The translations under genes were made by a program, and so were the position numbers. A DNA stretch of 64,000 bases from Macrostomum hystrix (Eukaryota; Platyhelminthes; Macrostomidae), in the NCBI GenBank assembly GCA_950097015.1, contig CATNEN010000002.1, forward strand, positions 8,199,501-8,263,500. The letters are read 5' to 3'. Shown here in pieces: positions 43,411-64,000 of the stretch. Each line of letters opens with the position of its first letter. Position 1 is the first letter of the stretch. The notes under the pieces are model-generated. The model saw nothing but the letters and a program-made list of their open reading frames with translations. It was not told the DNA's origin and did not search any database.

Positions 43411-44894
43411 ATGAAATCTGAGGACATCGACTCGCCCGTGTCGGCGCCAGAGGCCAAGAAGCAGCTGTCAGCCAGGGCTTCAGCGTTCTCCATCGACTCG
43501 CTGATGACAAGCCGAGCGCTGCCGCTGCCGCCGCTCGCCCAGCTTCAAGTCGGCTCGCTTCTGCCGCTGTTTCCTCCGCCGCTTCCTCAGCAGCTGCAGC
43601 GGCGCAAAGCCCTGCAGCCCAAGCGGAAGCGGAGATGCTCGTCAGACTCGCTGGCCGACGAGGAGTTCGTCGAGGAGGAGCGCTGCAACGACGAGATAGA
43701 CGTTGATGACGACGAGACCACCTTGGGCGAGGTGGCCGAATCCGATGCCGACATTGGCTGCGACCAGGAGGACACGGATAGCGGAGAGTTCGGTGAGCTT
43801 TGGGATTCCGCCAGAGAGGGGCGGAAAGGGAGCGGAAAGGGAGCGGAAAGGAGGAGTAGATAGTACGAAGGTGGCGGATAGGGTGCGGATGTGGCCGAAA
43901 GGTGGCGGATAAGGGCGGATAGGGGCGGATAGAGGGAATTAAAAAATGGCGAGAAGTTGGAGTTGCCATGCTGCTGTCTAAGTGGGCAGGGTCCATCTCT
44001 GACACTGTCTGCTTCAGACTCGTCATCGGGCTCAGTTCTGCCCATTCCGCTGGCCGCTGGCACGCCAACGAAGCCGCAGATCGGCCGTCCAGTGGGGCCG
44101 AGGGTTGTCTCGGCTGCCGCGGTCAAGCGCCAACGCATCGGCAGCCCCGAGCGCCAGCATCAGCTGCAGCAGTCAGGACGGCGCAGACAGCAGCCGCAGC
44201 AGAATCAGCAGGTCCAGCAGCAGCAGCAGCAGCAGCCTGGAGACAGTGAAAGACTGGCCGGAGTTCAGTGCCGACTAGACAACAAGGAGTTGTGGGACCA
44301 GTTCAACGATCTCGGCACCGAGATGATCATTACAAAGTCTGGCAGGTGAGACTTCGGCAAGGTGTAATGCCTGCAGTGTTTTCAATCATTCCGAGGAAAT
44401 TGCCTTAAGTGTCTCAAGGGCTGTTATGCAAATATTGTTTAGTTTTTAGTGAAGCACTATTTACACCAGTCTCCCTCAAGTGCTCATAAAAATTCTGGCT
44501 TGGGTGTGTGTTGCCACAGATCCATGCAGGCATGAAAAATAAAACAAATCTTTCCTAACAATGGGTGATTATTCTACTGTTTTCAAGGTAGTGTAGCGAA
44601 CAACTTTAATCGATTCTCTCCTGCCTGGAAACAAAACTGTAATTTGATTTTTAAAAACTCCTCAGCAACATGGGGCGAGTGCGCACGGTTCGTGAGGGTG
44701 GGGGGAAGATTTTCCCTGAATGCAGTGTGGGATCATGGCTACAGCGGCAGATCGCAAAAGCGGGGCCGATTTCGAATCCGCAGTTGCAGCTGCCGGCTGA
44801 GTTTCCATGGGCCAAGTGTGTCGCGAAGTTTACTGTGATTTGGGATTTCAAGAACAAATAAGAGATGTTGGGCAGGTATAGACACCGCTACCTG

Positions 44895-44927
<33 letters not shown>

Positions 44928-47900
44928 GCATGTGTGGCCAGCTGCAGTGAGGCTGAAATGTTGCAAGACCCGCAACCCGGAGCTGGGGTGGGGAGCTATT
45001 TAGCGCCGAAGTTCTTGTTGCCATGCGAAACCTTGGATTGGGCTTGGCAAAAAAACTGCCGCAAAAATTGGTTTGCGCGTAGGAAAATTTTGGTTTGACT
45101 TCCCCTCGCCGGGTTGAACAATTTGCTTCGCTACTTTGACCGCAAATCCTGAATGGCTTGAAATGCATGCGTGTAAAAATGAAGTTTTGTTTTACTGAAG
45201 TGGATTGGAATTTTCATTTTTCTCGGAAACTCCAACGAGCTCCGCGGTTTCAGAATTGTCTACGCAAAGCCGTAAAATAACTTGAAATTTAACGACCATT
45301 ATCTTCGTAATAAAGACAAGAAAGAATATATTAAGCAGGTGCCTCTACCCCACAATATACTTGTAATTGCGTCGGATAATCCGAAAATCGCAAAATTACG
45401 AGTATCCCGCTGCTTTACAAACCGTCGAAAAAATACCACCATTTCATCCAAAATATAAAAACAACCGAATATATCCCGAACTTTCAATGCATCCAAAAAC
45501 TTTCCCCATATTCACAATGTCAGAGCTGTACGGGCCGGTCACGCGTAGCGTTTTTTCCCCAGCGTATTGAGCTGCGTCATTAATAAAATCAGAAAAAAAT
45601 TGTCATTTGTGCCATGCAGTTATTACTTTTCATTATAATTATTTATTGAACAAGTTAGTTCGGTAATTAAAATAGGGAGCAGTGTGGAATTCTTGTAAAG
45701 TGAAACCAGAAGTGAATAGGGGAGAAAAGAGTGGAGTTGTGGAGAGAAGATAAGTGTGGAGAGCTGAAGAATTATGTTGAATTTTAGTGCAATATTTTTT
45801 ACTAAATATTGCTTAAACAATAAGCAACTCACAAACAGCCTCGAACCCCGCCATCCGCAGGCGAATGTTCCCAGTAGTTCGAGTGTCCTTCGCCGGCCTT
45901 GACCCTGACGAGCGCTACCACGTGGTGATGGACATTGTGTCGGTGGACAAGAACAGGTATCGATACGCTTACCACCGCAGCGCCTGGATGGTGGCCGGCA
46001 AGGGTGACCCGGAGCTGCCACAGCGGCTCTACATCCATCCGGACAGCCCGTTCACCGGCGACCAGTTGATGAAGCAGACGGTCAGCTTTGAGAAGCTGAA
46101 GCTCACGAACAATGTACTGGATAAGCACTATGTGAGTGGCGCGCTCTGCTGGTTAGAATGCGATTCAAATCCAGTAGCACAAGCACTAAACCACGAAAGA
46201 CCATCGACTCGATTAACCCAAGTACTAGATCAATCAAGCCTTATTAACTCTGAAGCCTTCAATGGACATTGGGGCTGCAAAAATCTTAATACAAACACTC
46301 ACTAATAAATGTACATAGCGTAGACTATTCTAACCCCCGCTCACTCCTAACCTCTCCAAATGTACATAGCGTAGACTATTCTAACCCCCGCTCACTCCTA
46401 ACCTCTCCAAATGTACATAGCGTAGACTATTCTAACCCCCGCTCACTCCTAACCTCTCCAAATGTACATAGCGTAGACTATTCTAACCCCCGCTCACTCC
46501 TAACCTCTCCAAATGTACATAGCCTAAACTATTCTAACCCCCGCTCACTCCTTAACCTCTCTAAATGTGCATAGCCTAAACTATTCTAACCCCCTCTCAC
46601 TCCTAACCTCTCCAAATGTACATAGCCTAAACTATTCTAACCCCCTCTCACTCCTAACCTCTCCAAATGTACATAGCCTAAACTATTCTAACCCCCGCTC
46701 ACTCCTAACCTCTCCAAATGTACATAGCCTAAACTATTCTAACCCCCGCTCACTCCTAACCTCTCCAAATGTACATAGCCTAAACTATTCTAACCCCCGC
46801 TCACTCCTAACCTCTCCAAATGTAACATAGCCGATACTATTCTAACCCTTCGCTCACTCCTGACCCCTGAATATACTTAAAAACCCTTCTGACCATTTAA
46901 GGCTCATTAAAGATCTAATTTTATTCCAAATCCTTTGCAAATGGCTCCTGCCATTCCGCAGATAGTGCTGAACTCCATGCACAAGTACCAGCCGCGCATC
47001 CACCTGCTGCGAGTCGGCCAGGCCACCGGCGCCGGCCTGAATCCGGGCTCCGGGCACGTCAGCAACTTTGCCGCGCTGCAGAGTCTAGATCAGAAGAAGT
47101 TCCTGTTTCCTGAGACAGTGTTCATTGCAGTCACGGCCTACCAGAATCAGCTGGTGAGTTAGCAATGAGTGCGCGGAGGCCACGAGAGTTCTCGGGAACT
47201 AGAGGCCACTAATTGAATATCGCCTTATCGAGTCAATGAGTCGATGCGAGGAATTGAAGGCTGAGCTGCACCCTCCCATAATCTCTGTTCGCATCTCCGC
47301 GGGCCGGCCCTCTAAACTCCGCATTTCCTATCAATCACGCGAGAACTATGCAGAAAATGGCAGGGGGAGTCGAGACAGCCTCGACCAGCGCCTTTCACGA
47401 ATCGGTAGCGGCAACTTGTTGCGGGAGGCGGGGCAGAGGGGGCCATCAGTTAGCGCGCGCTCTTAATTGGGCTAATCAAGTGAGGATTAATTTGATTCCG
47501 CACGTCTCTTCTATAGAAATCTCACGCCGTGGCACCCGCTGGGGCAACTCCCGTGACGGGATATCGCAGAAAAAATCCCCGAGACGGGATAAATGGGAGG
47601 CTGGGGCGGGTGGCGAGAAACTTTCTTTCCCAAGTCCTCACTTTGACGGGGGGGCCGGCGGTGCTAATCTACTGGGGCACGGACTGGGGGCAATGGCAGA
47701 TCCTGGAGGATTAGCTAGGATTTGTTGAGCATTTCTCAGAATCTCAAATTTCTTTCCGCTGTCCGAGGCGAGATTAACAATGCTCTGCCGCCCCGTTGCA
47801 GATCACCAAGCTGAAAATCGACAGGAACCCGTTCGCCAAAGGGTTCAGGGACTCGTCTAGACTAACCGACTACGAGAGGTGAGCTGAGCACACTTTTTAG

Positions 47901-50581
47901 AGGCGGTGCGCGCATTCCCGCTTTTTCAATCATTAAAGAAGAACCGGCAGTCCGCGTTCTAATTAGGACTAAAAAGAGCGATAAAAAACTGATATGTCTC
48001 ATTCCCGCTCTACCTGTCTTCATTCCCGCTCTACCTGTCTTCATTCCCGCTATACCTGTCTTCATTTCCGCTCTACCTGTCTTCATTCCCGCTCTACCTG
48101 TCTTCATTCCCACTCTACCTGTCTTCATTCCCGCTCTACCTGTCTTCATTCCCACTCTACCTGTCTTCATTCCCGCTCTACCTGTCTTCATTCCCGCTCT
48201 ACCTGTCTTCATTCCCACTCTACCTGTCTTCATTCCCGCTCTACCTGTCTTCATTCCCGCTCTACCTGTCTTCATTCCCGCTCTACCTGTCTTCATTCCC
48301 GCTCTACCTGTCTTCATTCCCGCTCTACCTGTCTTCATTCCCACTCTACCTGTCTTCATTCCCGCTCTACCTGTCTTCATTCCCACTCTACCTGTCTTCA
48401 TTCCCGCTCTCTCCAGATTAAGATAATTTGGATTCATGTGAAGAAGTGAGGCAGCAGGTGGTTCGATTATTTACTTCAGAAATTCTGCGATCCGCAGACA
48501 CTAAAAGGCACTTAGCATCAAAAGGTCCAATATGCAAGACGGTGCCCGCCTTGGGATAAAAGCTGAACAGCCAGCTGGACGCCCCACTCATCCCCAGCAA
48601 AAAATCCCTTAAACTATCCACCTGCGGGAGTGGGGCGGCAGGTCATCGTAAAATAGCTCTGGGTCCACGAGGGAGGGAAGCTGTTTTCGATGATCAAGGT
48701 CGAGGAATTGACATGCAACGCGATACGGGGATTATCTTAATAGATGCCTCATATTGGCGTTCCAGCCACTCCCCTGCAGAAGCGGTAACTTGTCGCTTGT
48801 CTGTGCTTGAATACAGTTCCCTACACAGGCCTCAAGCTCAAGTGTTTTTGGGATCTGAATTGAACCGATGAATCAAGCACTTCCACTATCGATAGTATAA
48901 GCATCACATTCCCGGTGCGGGGAAGTCCCTGCTCTCGCGCTGCGGCCCCAGATTTCCTAAATCATCTGGAAAGCGGGCCGGTTGGCCTGTGTTTATTTAC
49001 GCAAATCCTCAAGAGCTGAAGAGGGCCGCGCGGGAAATGCGAAAGACTTGTAAAAAGTTGAAGCGCTCTGGTAGCGGGGTGGGCGCGGGCTCGACACTGT
49101 CAGGATTATCGGCGGCAGCCGCCACAATCACAACAATAATGCCGCTATTAATGTCAATATGAATTGCTGATTGTCAAGCCGCGGTATATAAGCGGGCCAT
49201 TGTTTAACACTGCGGCCTGCCCACCATGGCAGTCAAGTGGCCCTCAGCCCCGCCCCCCGGAGACTGCCGCAATGTCCGTGGCGTCATGTATCATTGCCCG
49301 TCTCAGCCTCCCCTTCACAATGCGCTGCAATTCTAAACAGTCAGCGAATCTGAAATTCCCCACTCCCCTTCACAGTGCGCTGGGGATCTTGAATTGCATT
49401 GCGCCCCATGAAGTGGCACCTTCAATATACGGAGATTGCAGGGCCTTGTGTAAACTTTCGGGCCGAGTAACAAGCCGTTTAACTTGAACACTCGGCTGCA
49501 GTGAAGATTTGTTTTTTCAGCCCATCCGACAAAAAATCCTATAGGCCATGAAGCAGCAAAAAGATAATGATAACCTGCCATTCGATAAGAAACTATTAAC
49601 ATGCTTTTTCATTCCCGAAATGTGAAAGTTGATTTCTAAAATAAGCACAAACGATAACTAGCTATTTGCGCAATGATAAAGCGGTTATCGAAGCAGATGT
49701 CGCCCGTGTTTAACAAAACTTTTTTACAAGAGATTTTAAAGCCAGATTGCAGTAATGATGAAATTGCTTCAGCGCCAAATGCGTTGTCTGGAGAAAGACA
49801 GAATAACATCAGTTTATTGAAACCGGTTTTCAAGGTTGTTTTTTCGCTAAAAATTAAAATGAATTTTTCACATTCGGTCTGGAGCTTGTGTGTGTGTCTG
49901 CTGATGGTCAGTGAGTTGTGCTCTATGATTGAAGCGAGATATAGCATTTGGATACACACAGCAGTGAATTTGTGACGCAAAACTTTATTTAAACGTTATA
50001 AACTAGAGACCAGATAGAAACCAAGCTTGAGCTCAGACTGAGATTTTAATGGCCAGTGAAAATCACGAATCTCAGCTTCACACCTTGCAACTGATTCCAG
50101 GGAAAGCATGGAGCAGCTGCTCGCTCACTCGACAGTCAGCGCCGTGTTTCACCAGCACCAGCAGCACCTTCACCAGCACCAGCAGCTGCAGCACCAGCCG
50201 CCGCACCTGCCCTATCACCGGTCCGTCTCGCCGGCCACCGCAGACGAGAAATCCGCCGCCAAGGCTGGCGTTCCGCCAAGATTCTGGGCGGCCGCTGCCG
50301 CGGCAGCCGCAGCAGCCGCCGCTGTGTCCTCGGCTTCATCGAAGCATCACCAGCAGCAACAGCAGTCATCGCCCCATCAGCACCAGCAGCCGCCGCCGAC
50401 TCATCCTCTGGGACTGCCAGCCCTGCCGCCGCCAGGTGGCTGGGGAAAACTGCCCCCTCTTCTACCACTGTTCATGCAGCCTCCACGACTGCCGCTAGCC
50501 GCAGCCGCTGCGGCCGCCTTCTTACAGCAGCAGCAGCAGCAGCAGCAGGGACACACAAGCGAGCACAGGGGCAATATGTGA
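43411..50581 (+). CDS. tbx20: T-box transcription factor, Tbx20 type
   Basis: Six exons close in frame: 43411-43792, 44018-44345, 45861-46131, 46962-47153, 47802-47878 and 50101-50581; 576 residues. The start is the first ATG in frame. Residues 19-33 ([15 protein letters not shown]) match the N-terminal motif of Tbx20 (eh1-like, Groucho-binding type). A basic PKRKRR stretch near residue 70 could be a nuclear signal, followed by an acidic region. The T-box spans about residues 210-417: [73 protein letters not shown], then [19 protein letters not shown]. The last motif and the following SMEQLL are Tbx20-like. The C terminus is rich in Gln, His, Pro and Ala (A12, Q8 runs). Tbx20/midline factors bind T-elements and act in heart, CNS and mesoderm patterning. 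Introns 3 and 5 carry private minisatellites. Confidence 0.93.
46290..46850. repeat. 51-bp minisatellite in tbx20 intron 3
   Basis: About 11 units of a 51-mer (AATGTACATAGC, ACTATTCTAACCCCC, CACTCCTAACCTCTCC). The first five units read GCGTAGAC and the later ones GCCTAAAC, indicating two expansion rounds. Confidence 0.95.
47990..48416. repeat. 21-bp minisatellite in tbx20 intron 5
   Basis: About 20 units of CATTCCCGCTCTACCTGTCTT with a CCCACTC variant. It starts about 115 bp after the donor of exon 5. Confidence 0.95.
48417..50100 (+). other. Rest of tbx20 intron 5, candidate regulatory DNA
   Basis: Repeat-free 1.7 kb, unusual here. It contains a strong TATA box (TATATAAG, 49185-49192) in a GC-rich context and a 100-residue ORF at 49673-49975 ([16 protein letters not shown], then a hydrophobic stretch) with no recognised domain. 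It could hold enhancers, an internal promoter or a nested gene; none is proved. Confidence 0.35.
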
Positions 50582-51179
50582 CATGCTGTGATCTAGTGAC
50601 CCGGTTGCTTGCTTTGCCCAGTCGGCCCATTTTTTCTTCCCACTATTTCCATCGCATGCCACAATGGGAAGCATTAAAGCAACAATTATTGAATTTCATT
50701 GTTCACAATTTGTACAAAGCCTTTGTGGTCTGATGGCATGCTAAATTTTCAGTGTCGCCTGTACTGCAATGACACTCGAGTGTTTTTAACTCAAGCTCAT
50801 ATTTATTTATTAACTGTGAAAATGCAATATGCTAGCTGTCATAATTCATTTTTGGTTTGATTTGTCAACTCTTCTTTCCTTTAAAATAATTTGCTTTTCT
50901 AATCGGAATTGAATCGCTCCAGCTTGACAATTTGCTGCTAATTGCTTTGCCTTTCGTTGGATTCTCAATAGCTGCTGCTGCTGCTGCTGTTATTATAATA
51001 ACGGTTATGCTGACTGCATGCGAATACGAATTTAAAGTCGGTATTTTATAGAAGTACAAATACACGGTCAGGTCAGCGGTATTATATAAACATATAAATT
51101 GCCCACTATTGCTGGACATGCGAATTGTAAGCTGCTAATTAAAACTAAACTTTTGTTATAGTCTTCCTTTTTTTGATGA
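50582..51179 (+). other. tbx20 3' region
   Basis: Probable 3' UTR after the stop codon, with a possible ATTAAA signal at 50673-50678. A (CTG)6 microsatellite is at about 50971-50988. Confidence 0.4.
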
Positions 51180-51838
51180 AATCTGACACACAATTGCTGA
51201 CACCGGCTGACACTGACACACAATTGCTGACACCTGCTGAAACTGACACACAATTGCTGACACCTGCTGAAACTGACACACAGTTGCTGACACTTGCTGA
51301 AACTGACACACAATTGCTGACACCTGCTGACACTGACACACAATTGCTGACACCTGCTGAAACTGACACACAGTTGCTGACACTTGCTGACACTGACACA
51401 CAATTGCTGACACCTGCTGAAACTGACACTTCCAGACACCTGCTGACACTGACACAATTGCTGACACCTGCTGACACTGACACACAATCGCTGACACCTG
51501 CTGACATTGACACAATTGTTGACACCTGCTGACACTGACACACAATCGCTGACACCTGCTGAAACTGACACACAATCGCTGACACCTGCTGACACTGACA
51601 CAATTGCTGACACCTGCTGACACTGACACAATTGCTGACACCTGCTGAAACTGACACACAATTGCTGACACCTGCTGACACTGACACACAATTGCTGACA
51701 CCTGCTGAAACTGACACACAGTTGCTGACACTTGCTGAAACTGACACACAGTTGCTGACACTTGCTGAAACTGACACACAGTTGCTGACACTTGCTGAAA
51801 CTGACACACAGTTGCTGACACTTGCTGAAACTGTTACA
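51180..51838. repeat. 30-bp minisatellite (ACACACAATTGCTGACACCTGCTGAAACTG)
   Basis: About 22 units with 4-12 bp deletions in the middle (51420-51640). The core TGCTGACAC repeats within each unit, hinting that the 30-mer arose from a shorter 15-mer. Confidence 0.95.
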
Positions 51839-52639
51839 TTTGCAGAAACTGCAGTCAGCTAGCACATCGTTGCAGTGTCTTGCATTTAGCTTCTCGAGAA
51901 ACCGCAACATCTTTCAAGTCCGCAGCATCAGTAACGGAGAGTCCTCAAATGAAGAAGACTTTTATTTAGTCACCGATGGTTGCGATGGCGCAGGCTTACA
52001 GCTCGGGGGGAGGCTGAAATCAGCCCTCAGCTGCGGCAGATAGCAGCCACATAAGAGCATGGCCATGTCCCAAGTGACTCAGCTGTGACAAATTGACTGT
52101 CGTTCTTGGCGACGAAGCGAGTCCGTCGCTAGAGGCACCGCGCTGCGCTTTATCAGTCAGCGGAGTCGGGTTAATCACATCCCGGGCCAGCGACGGCTCA
52201 ATCTCGCTCCCAGGCTCCCGAATCGGCCCCATCTGCGGGGTGGCGAGCCGTAAAATATCTTTCCGAGCTGACGCTCAGATAGCGATCTGATTGGCAGCGC
52301 GGGGCGGAGCTCCGGAGATCGGTTCGGGAAGACAACACGAACGTGTCCGAGCCAGCGGGACGTAGCAATTTTTTTAGCTATATTTAAATGGAGAACTCAC
52401 TGAACCAACATCAATTTATTCTGCCTCACCCAACATAGCCATGCTGCTGCTGCTGCTTCTGCTGCCTGACGGATGGCTAAGGCTGGACCAAAAATGAACA
52501 GCCAGCAATCTTTCACCCGTTTAAGAAACTGGACTGGACCAAAACACGGCTTCGCAATGCGATGACTTGAGCATACCTAACTTAAACGGCGACTCACTTG
52601 CTTCCTAATTACCTAATTCACACATCTGAGCACTCCAGA
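51839..52639. other. Intergenic DNA, partly GC-rich
   Basis: 52080-52350 is GC-rich and unique-looking; no exon recognised. Confidence 0.4.
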
Positions 52640-52885
52640 CCGTGTATTTGAGCACTCCTAGATTGTGAATCTGAGCACTCTTAGATTTTGTATCTGAGCA
52701 CTCCTAGATTGTGTATCTGAGCACTCCTAGATTGTGTATCTGAGCACTCCTAGATTGTGTATCTGAGCACTCCTAGATTCAATATCTGAGCACTCCTAGA
52801 CCAAATAGCTCGTATCTGAGCATTTCTAGATTAAATATCGGAGCACTCCTAGATTAAATATATGAGCACCTTAGATAGGATAACT
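52640..52885. repeat. 23-bp minisatellite (GAGCACTCCTAGATTGTGTATCT)
   Basis: About 10 units, decaying at both ends. Confidence 0.95.
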
Positions 52886-53514
52886 AGGCACTCAAATTAG
52901 TTTTCTCGGTTGCGGAAATAAATAATAGCAGATTAAAAAGCATTTAAACGGATCAACAGGTTTTAAATTAACAGACCGACGACAAGAAAACAAAAAGAAA
53001 AAAACAGGTAAGTGACTGGAAAAATAAATTTGCATTTTATTTGCACTGTTTTCGTAGGCTGTGACGGTCGGACAACAGACTCTAGAGTACACGTTTAACA
53101 AAATAGATCCAGGAATAAATAGTTTTACATAATAAATATAAAAATTGACTGATTATATTAAGCTTAAAGTGTCCAGACTTGGTAGACAAAAAATAACTAA
53201 ATACAGTTTTCTCTACTAAAAAAATCAATTCCATCTGATTTTACCTGCCTCCGACCAGTCTGGATATTTAATGAGTAGCATCATCTTAAGAGCCTTTGCA
53301 ATTAAAGTAATAAAAAACTATCATATTATAACAGAAAAAACACTTTTATATTAAATGGTTTGCACACACAATACTTGACTGAGTATGCTTAAGAGGTAAC
53401 TAAATCACGCCAGTAAAAACTACAACACACACACACTTAGAATTTTAATAGAAACCACAGGAGCACAATGGCACAGGATTTAGATAAAAAATTCTCAGCA
53501 AAAAAACAAAGCAA
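52886..53514. other. AT-rich intergenic DNA
   Basis: No gene recognised; one (CA)n run near 53425. Confidence 0.5.
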
Positions 53515-54092
53515 AAATGGGGTGCAGGAGTGTGGGGTGGGTTCAGTAGTGTGGGGTGGGGTGCAGGAGTGTGGGGTGGGTGCAGTAATGTGGGGTGGGT
53601 GCAGGAGTGTGGGGTGGGTGCAGGAGTGTGGGGTGGGTGCAGGAGTGTGGGGTGGGTGCAGGAGTGTGGGGTGGGTGCAGGAGTGTGGAGTGGGTGCAGG
53701 AGTGTGGGGTGGGTGCAGGAGTGTGGGGTTGGGTGCAGGAGTGTGGGGTGGGTGCAGGAGTGTGGGGTGGGTGCAGGAGTGTGGGGTGGGTGCAGGAGTG
53801 TGGGGTTGGGTGCAGTAGTGTGGGGTTGGGTGCAGTAGTGTGGGGTGGGTGCAGGAGTATGGGGTGGGTGCAGTAATGTAGGGTGGGGTGCAGGAGTGTG
53901 GAGTGGGTGCAGGAGTGTAGGGTGGGGTGGAGGAGTGTGGGGTGGGGTGCAGGAGTGTGGGGTTGGGTGCAGAAGTGTGGGGTGGGTGCAGGAGTGTAGA
54001 GTGGGGTGCAGGAGTGTGGGGTGGGGGCAGGAGTATAGGGTGGGGTGGAGGAGTGTGGGGTTGGGTGCAGGAGTGTGGGGTGGGTGCACAGT
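53515..54092. repeat. 19-bp minisatellite (GTGGGGTGGGTGCAGGAGT)
   Basis: About 30 units, strongly G-rich on the plus strand (GGGGTGGG in every unit), hence a potential G-quadruplex region. Frames on both strands are artefacts. Confidence 0.95.
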
Positions 54093-55199
54093 CCCATCAA
54101 TTAATTGATAATCAGCGGCAGAAGTTTAAAAAAATATTGAAACTACTGCTCAACTTTGCAGGCAAACCGCAACTAGGTTGCAAAAGCTGAGCAAAGGAAA
54201 AACACAATTTCCGCCTTATGCTACTGATCAGTCAGTAGAATCAAAGCAAAACACGATAGAGAGAAGCAATCTTCTGTACAACAGCTGCAGCCGAAAGATG
54301 CTTAACGAGGCAGGAGTGAATGCATTGAGACGTTGAAAAATGGCTGACAGGTCAGGTAAAACTGTAGACGTCAGTGAAGGGCTAAGCAAACAATGGAACA
54401 GATCGACTGCAGCTGGATTAGGCGAAAACAGAGCGGTTTGGAAAAATAGCAATATATTAAGAAGCACGCTGCAAAAAACACTTACTCACTACTCGCGAGT
54501 AGGTCAGTAAGCAGAAAAGCAAAAATAAGTCGACAAAGTTTGCGCCAAAAATGGAGTGAAAAAGATTGCGAAAATAGTTAGAAATCTAAAATTAATTGGG
54601 AAGCTTGGGCGCACTGGGACAGAAGACTTTCATGAAGGATAAATATTGCTGCGGTAGAATGAAAACAATTAATAGCCCAGCCCTATAAAGTCACACAGCC
54701 TGTCTAACAGGTGACAGTGCTTGAAACGTAAGCAGAATGATGAGAAGTGCACAATACACACTGTGCTACTCATAGTAAACAATACGCCCATTGTTATAGA
54801 TTGTAAGTTAACCATGGAAAAGTGTTTTACCGATTAACAAAAATAGGAATTTACTATACGACAAAATCTTCAATAAAGAAGCAGGATTGCTGTGACTTGA
54901 TTAACAAAAAGAATGCATTTAAATTATAACAGAATATTAAATACACTGTTCAACATTTACAAAACAAACTAAACAGCTGACGATATAGAAAGAAAAAAGA
55001 GCAAATTTGAAATCTTTAATTTGATAATCCGAGGCAAAAAACACGCAGTGCAAATTGCATTTTGTTTTACAGGTAGAAAAATAGGCAGAAATTCTCTAAA
55101 CTCAAATTACCTGCGCGTGGCAAAAGCAACTTTGAAAATCAATAAAATCACTTGTGGCTAAGCGTCCTCGAAATCTCACTTAGTTGAGAAAATTCCTTA
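54093..55199. other. AT-rich intergenic DNA
   Basis: No gene recognised. Confidence 0.5.
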
Positions 55200-55530
55200 A
55201 AATCCCACTATTAGTTATGAAAAATCCTAAAATCTCATCCTTACTTAAGCATCCTAAAATCCCATCCTTAGTTAAGCATCCTAAAATCCCATCCTTAGTT
55301 AAGCATCCTAAAATCCCATCCTTAGTTAAGCATCCTAAAATCCCATCCTTAGTTAAGCATCCTAAAATCCCATCCTTAGTTAAGCATCCTAAACTCCCAT
55401 CCTTAGTTAAGCATCCTAAAATCCCATCCTTAGTTAAGCATCCTAAAATCCCATCCTTAGTTAAGCATCCTAAAATCCCATCCTTAGTTAAGCATCCTAA
55501 AATCCCATCCTTAGTTAAGCATCATAGAAA
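55200..55530. repeat. 27-bp minisatellite (TTAAGCATCCTAAAATCCCATCCTTAG)
   Basis: About 12 units, very homogeneous in the middle; it ends about 110 bp from the Scm stop codon. Confidence 0.95.
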
Positions 55531-55641
55531 TTTTAAGTTAAAAATCTCATACTATGAGTAGTCTGTATGGAGTTATACAATTAGTAATAGTGCTCAAACC
55601 GTTCGCCGCACAGTAAATGCTTTGAGCACATGCTCACAGAC

Positions 55642-64000
<8,359 letters not shown>

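Noticed and set aside
51068..51910. 280-codon Cys/Val/Ser-rich ORF
   Set aside because: 30-bp array artefact with no similarity to a known protein family.
53445..54100. His/Pro/Thr-rich minus-strand ORFs
   Set aside because: 19-bp G-rich array; both strands are open by chance of unit length.

Overview
This is eukaryotic, animal DNA. Genes are split by GT-AG introns, non-coding DNA dominates, and two regulatory genes are clearly metazoan: a Tbx20-type T-box factor and a Sex-comb-on-midleg (Scm) Polycomb protein. Very dense minisatellites, RTE- and Ngaro/DIRS-like retroelements and tRNA-derived SINEs fit an invertebrate, most likely a lophotrochozoan such as a free-living flatworm (Macrostomum-like). 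That placement is inference.

Layout. 0-9 kb: mobile DNA. It holds a minus-strand LTR retrotransposon whose gag and protease frames overlap at a canonical -1 slippery site, a broken FLYWCH/MULE transposase, and a LINE remnant between two arrays of one 15-bp satellite. 9-10.4 kb: a tetraspanin gene with no visible first exon. 12.3-31 kb: three tandem copies of a gene for a secreted, probably GPI-anchored protein built from serial LU (Ly6/uPAR three-finger) domains and a Pro/Ser/Thr-rich 26-residue repeat. Copy 2 (seven LU domains, 720 aa) is complete; copy 1 has lost its last exons; copy 3 is 5'-truncated, with Ngaro-like and LINE fragments just upstream of it. 31-43 kb: satellites, SINEs, a collapsed Ty3-type element with 5-bp target duplication, and one orphan TRPM-like channel exon. 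43.4-50.6 kb: tbx20, six exons, 576 aa. 51-55.5 kb: more satellites. 55.6-61.8 kb, minus strand: Scm, six exons, 664 aa (two MBT repeats, SLED-like region, SAM). 61.9-64 kb: a nearly CpG-free segment with no recognised gene.

Overall pattern. Many larger introns and intergenic gaps carry their own minisatellite with a private 11-51 bp unit. The unit is often a multiple of three and free of stops, which creates many long spurious ORFs. Exon models for tbx20, Scm and LU copy 2 were built by hand and close in frame at every junction. Tbx20 (transcription) and Scm (Polycomb silencing) are developmental regulators; the LU cluster is the lineage-specific, fast-changing part of the window.
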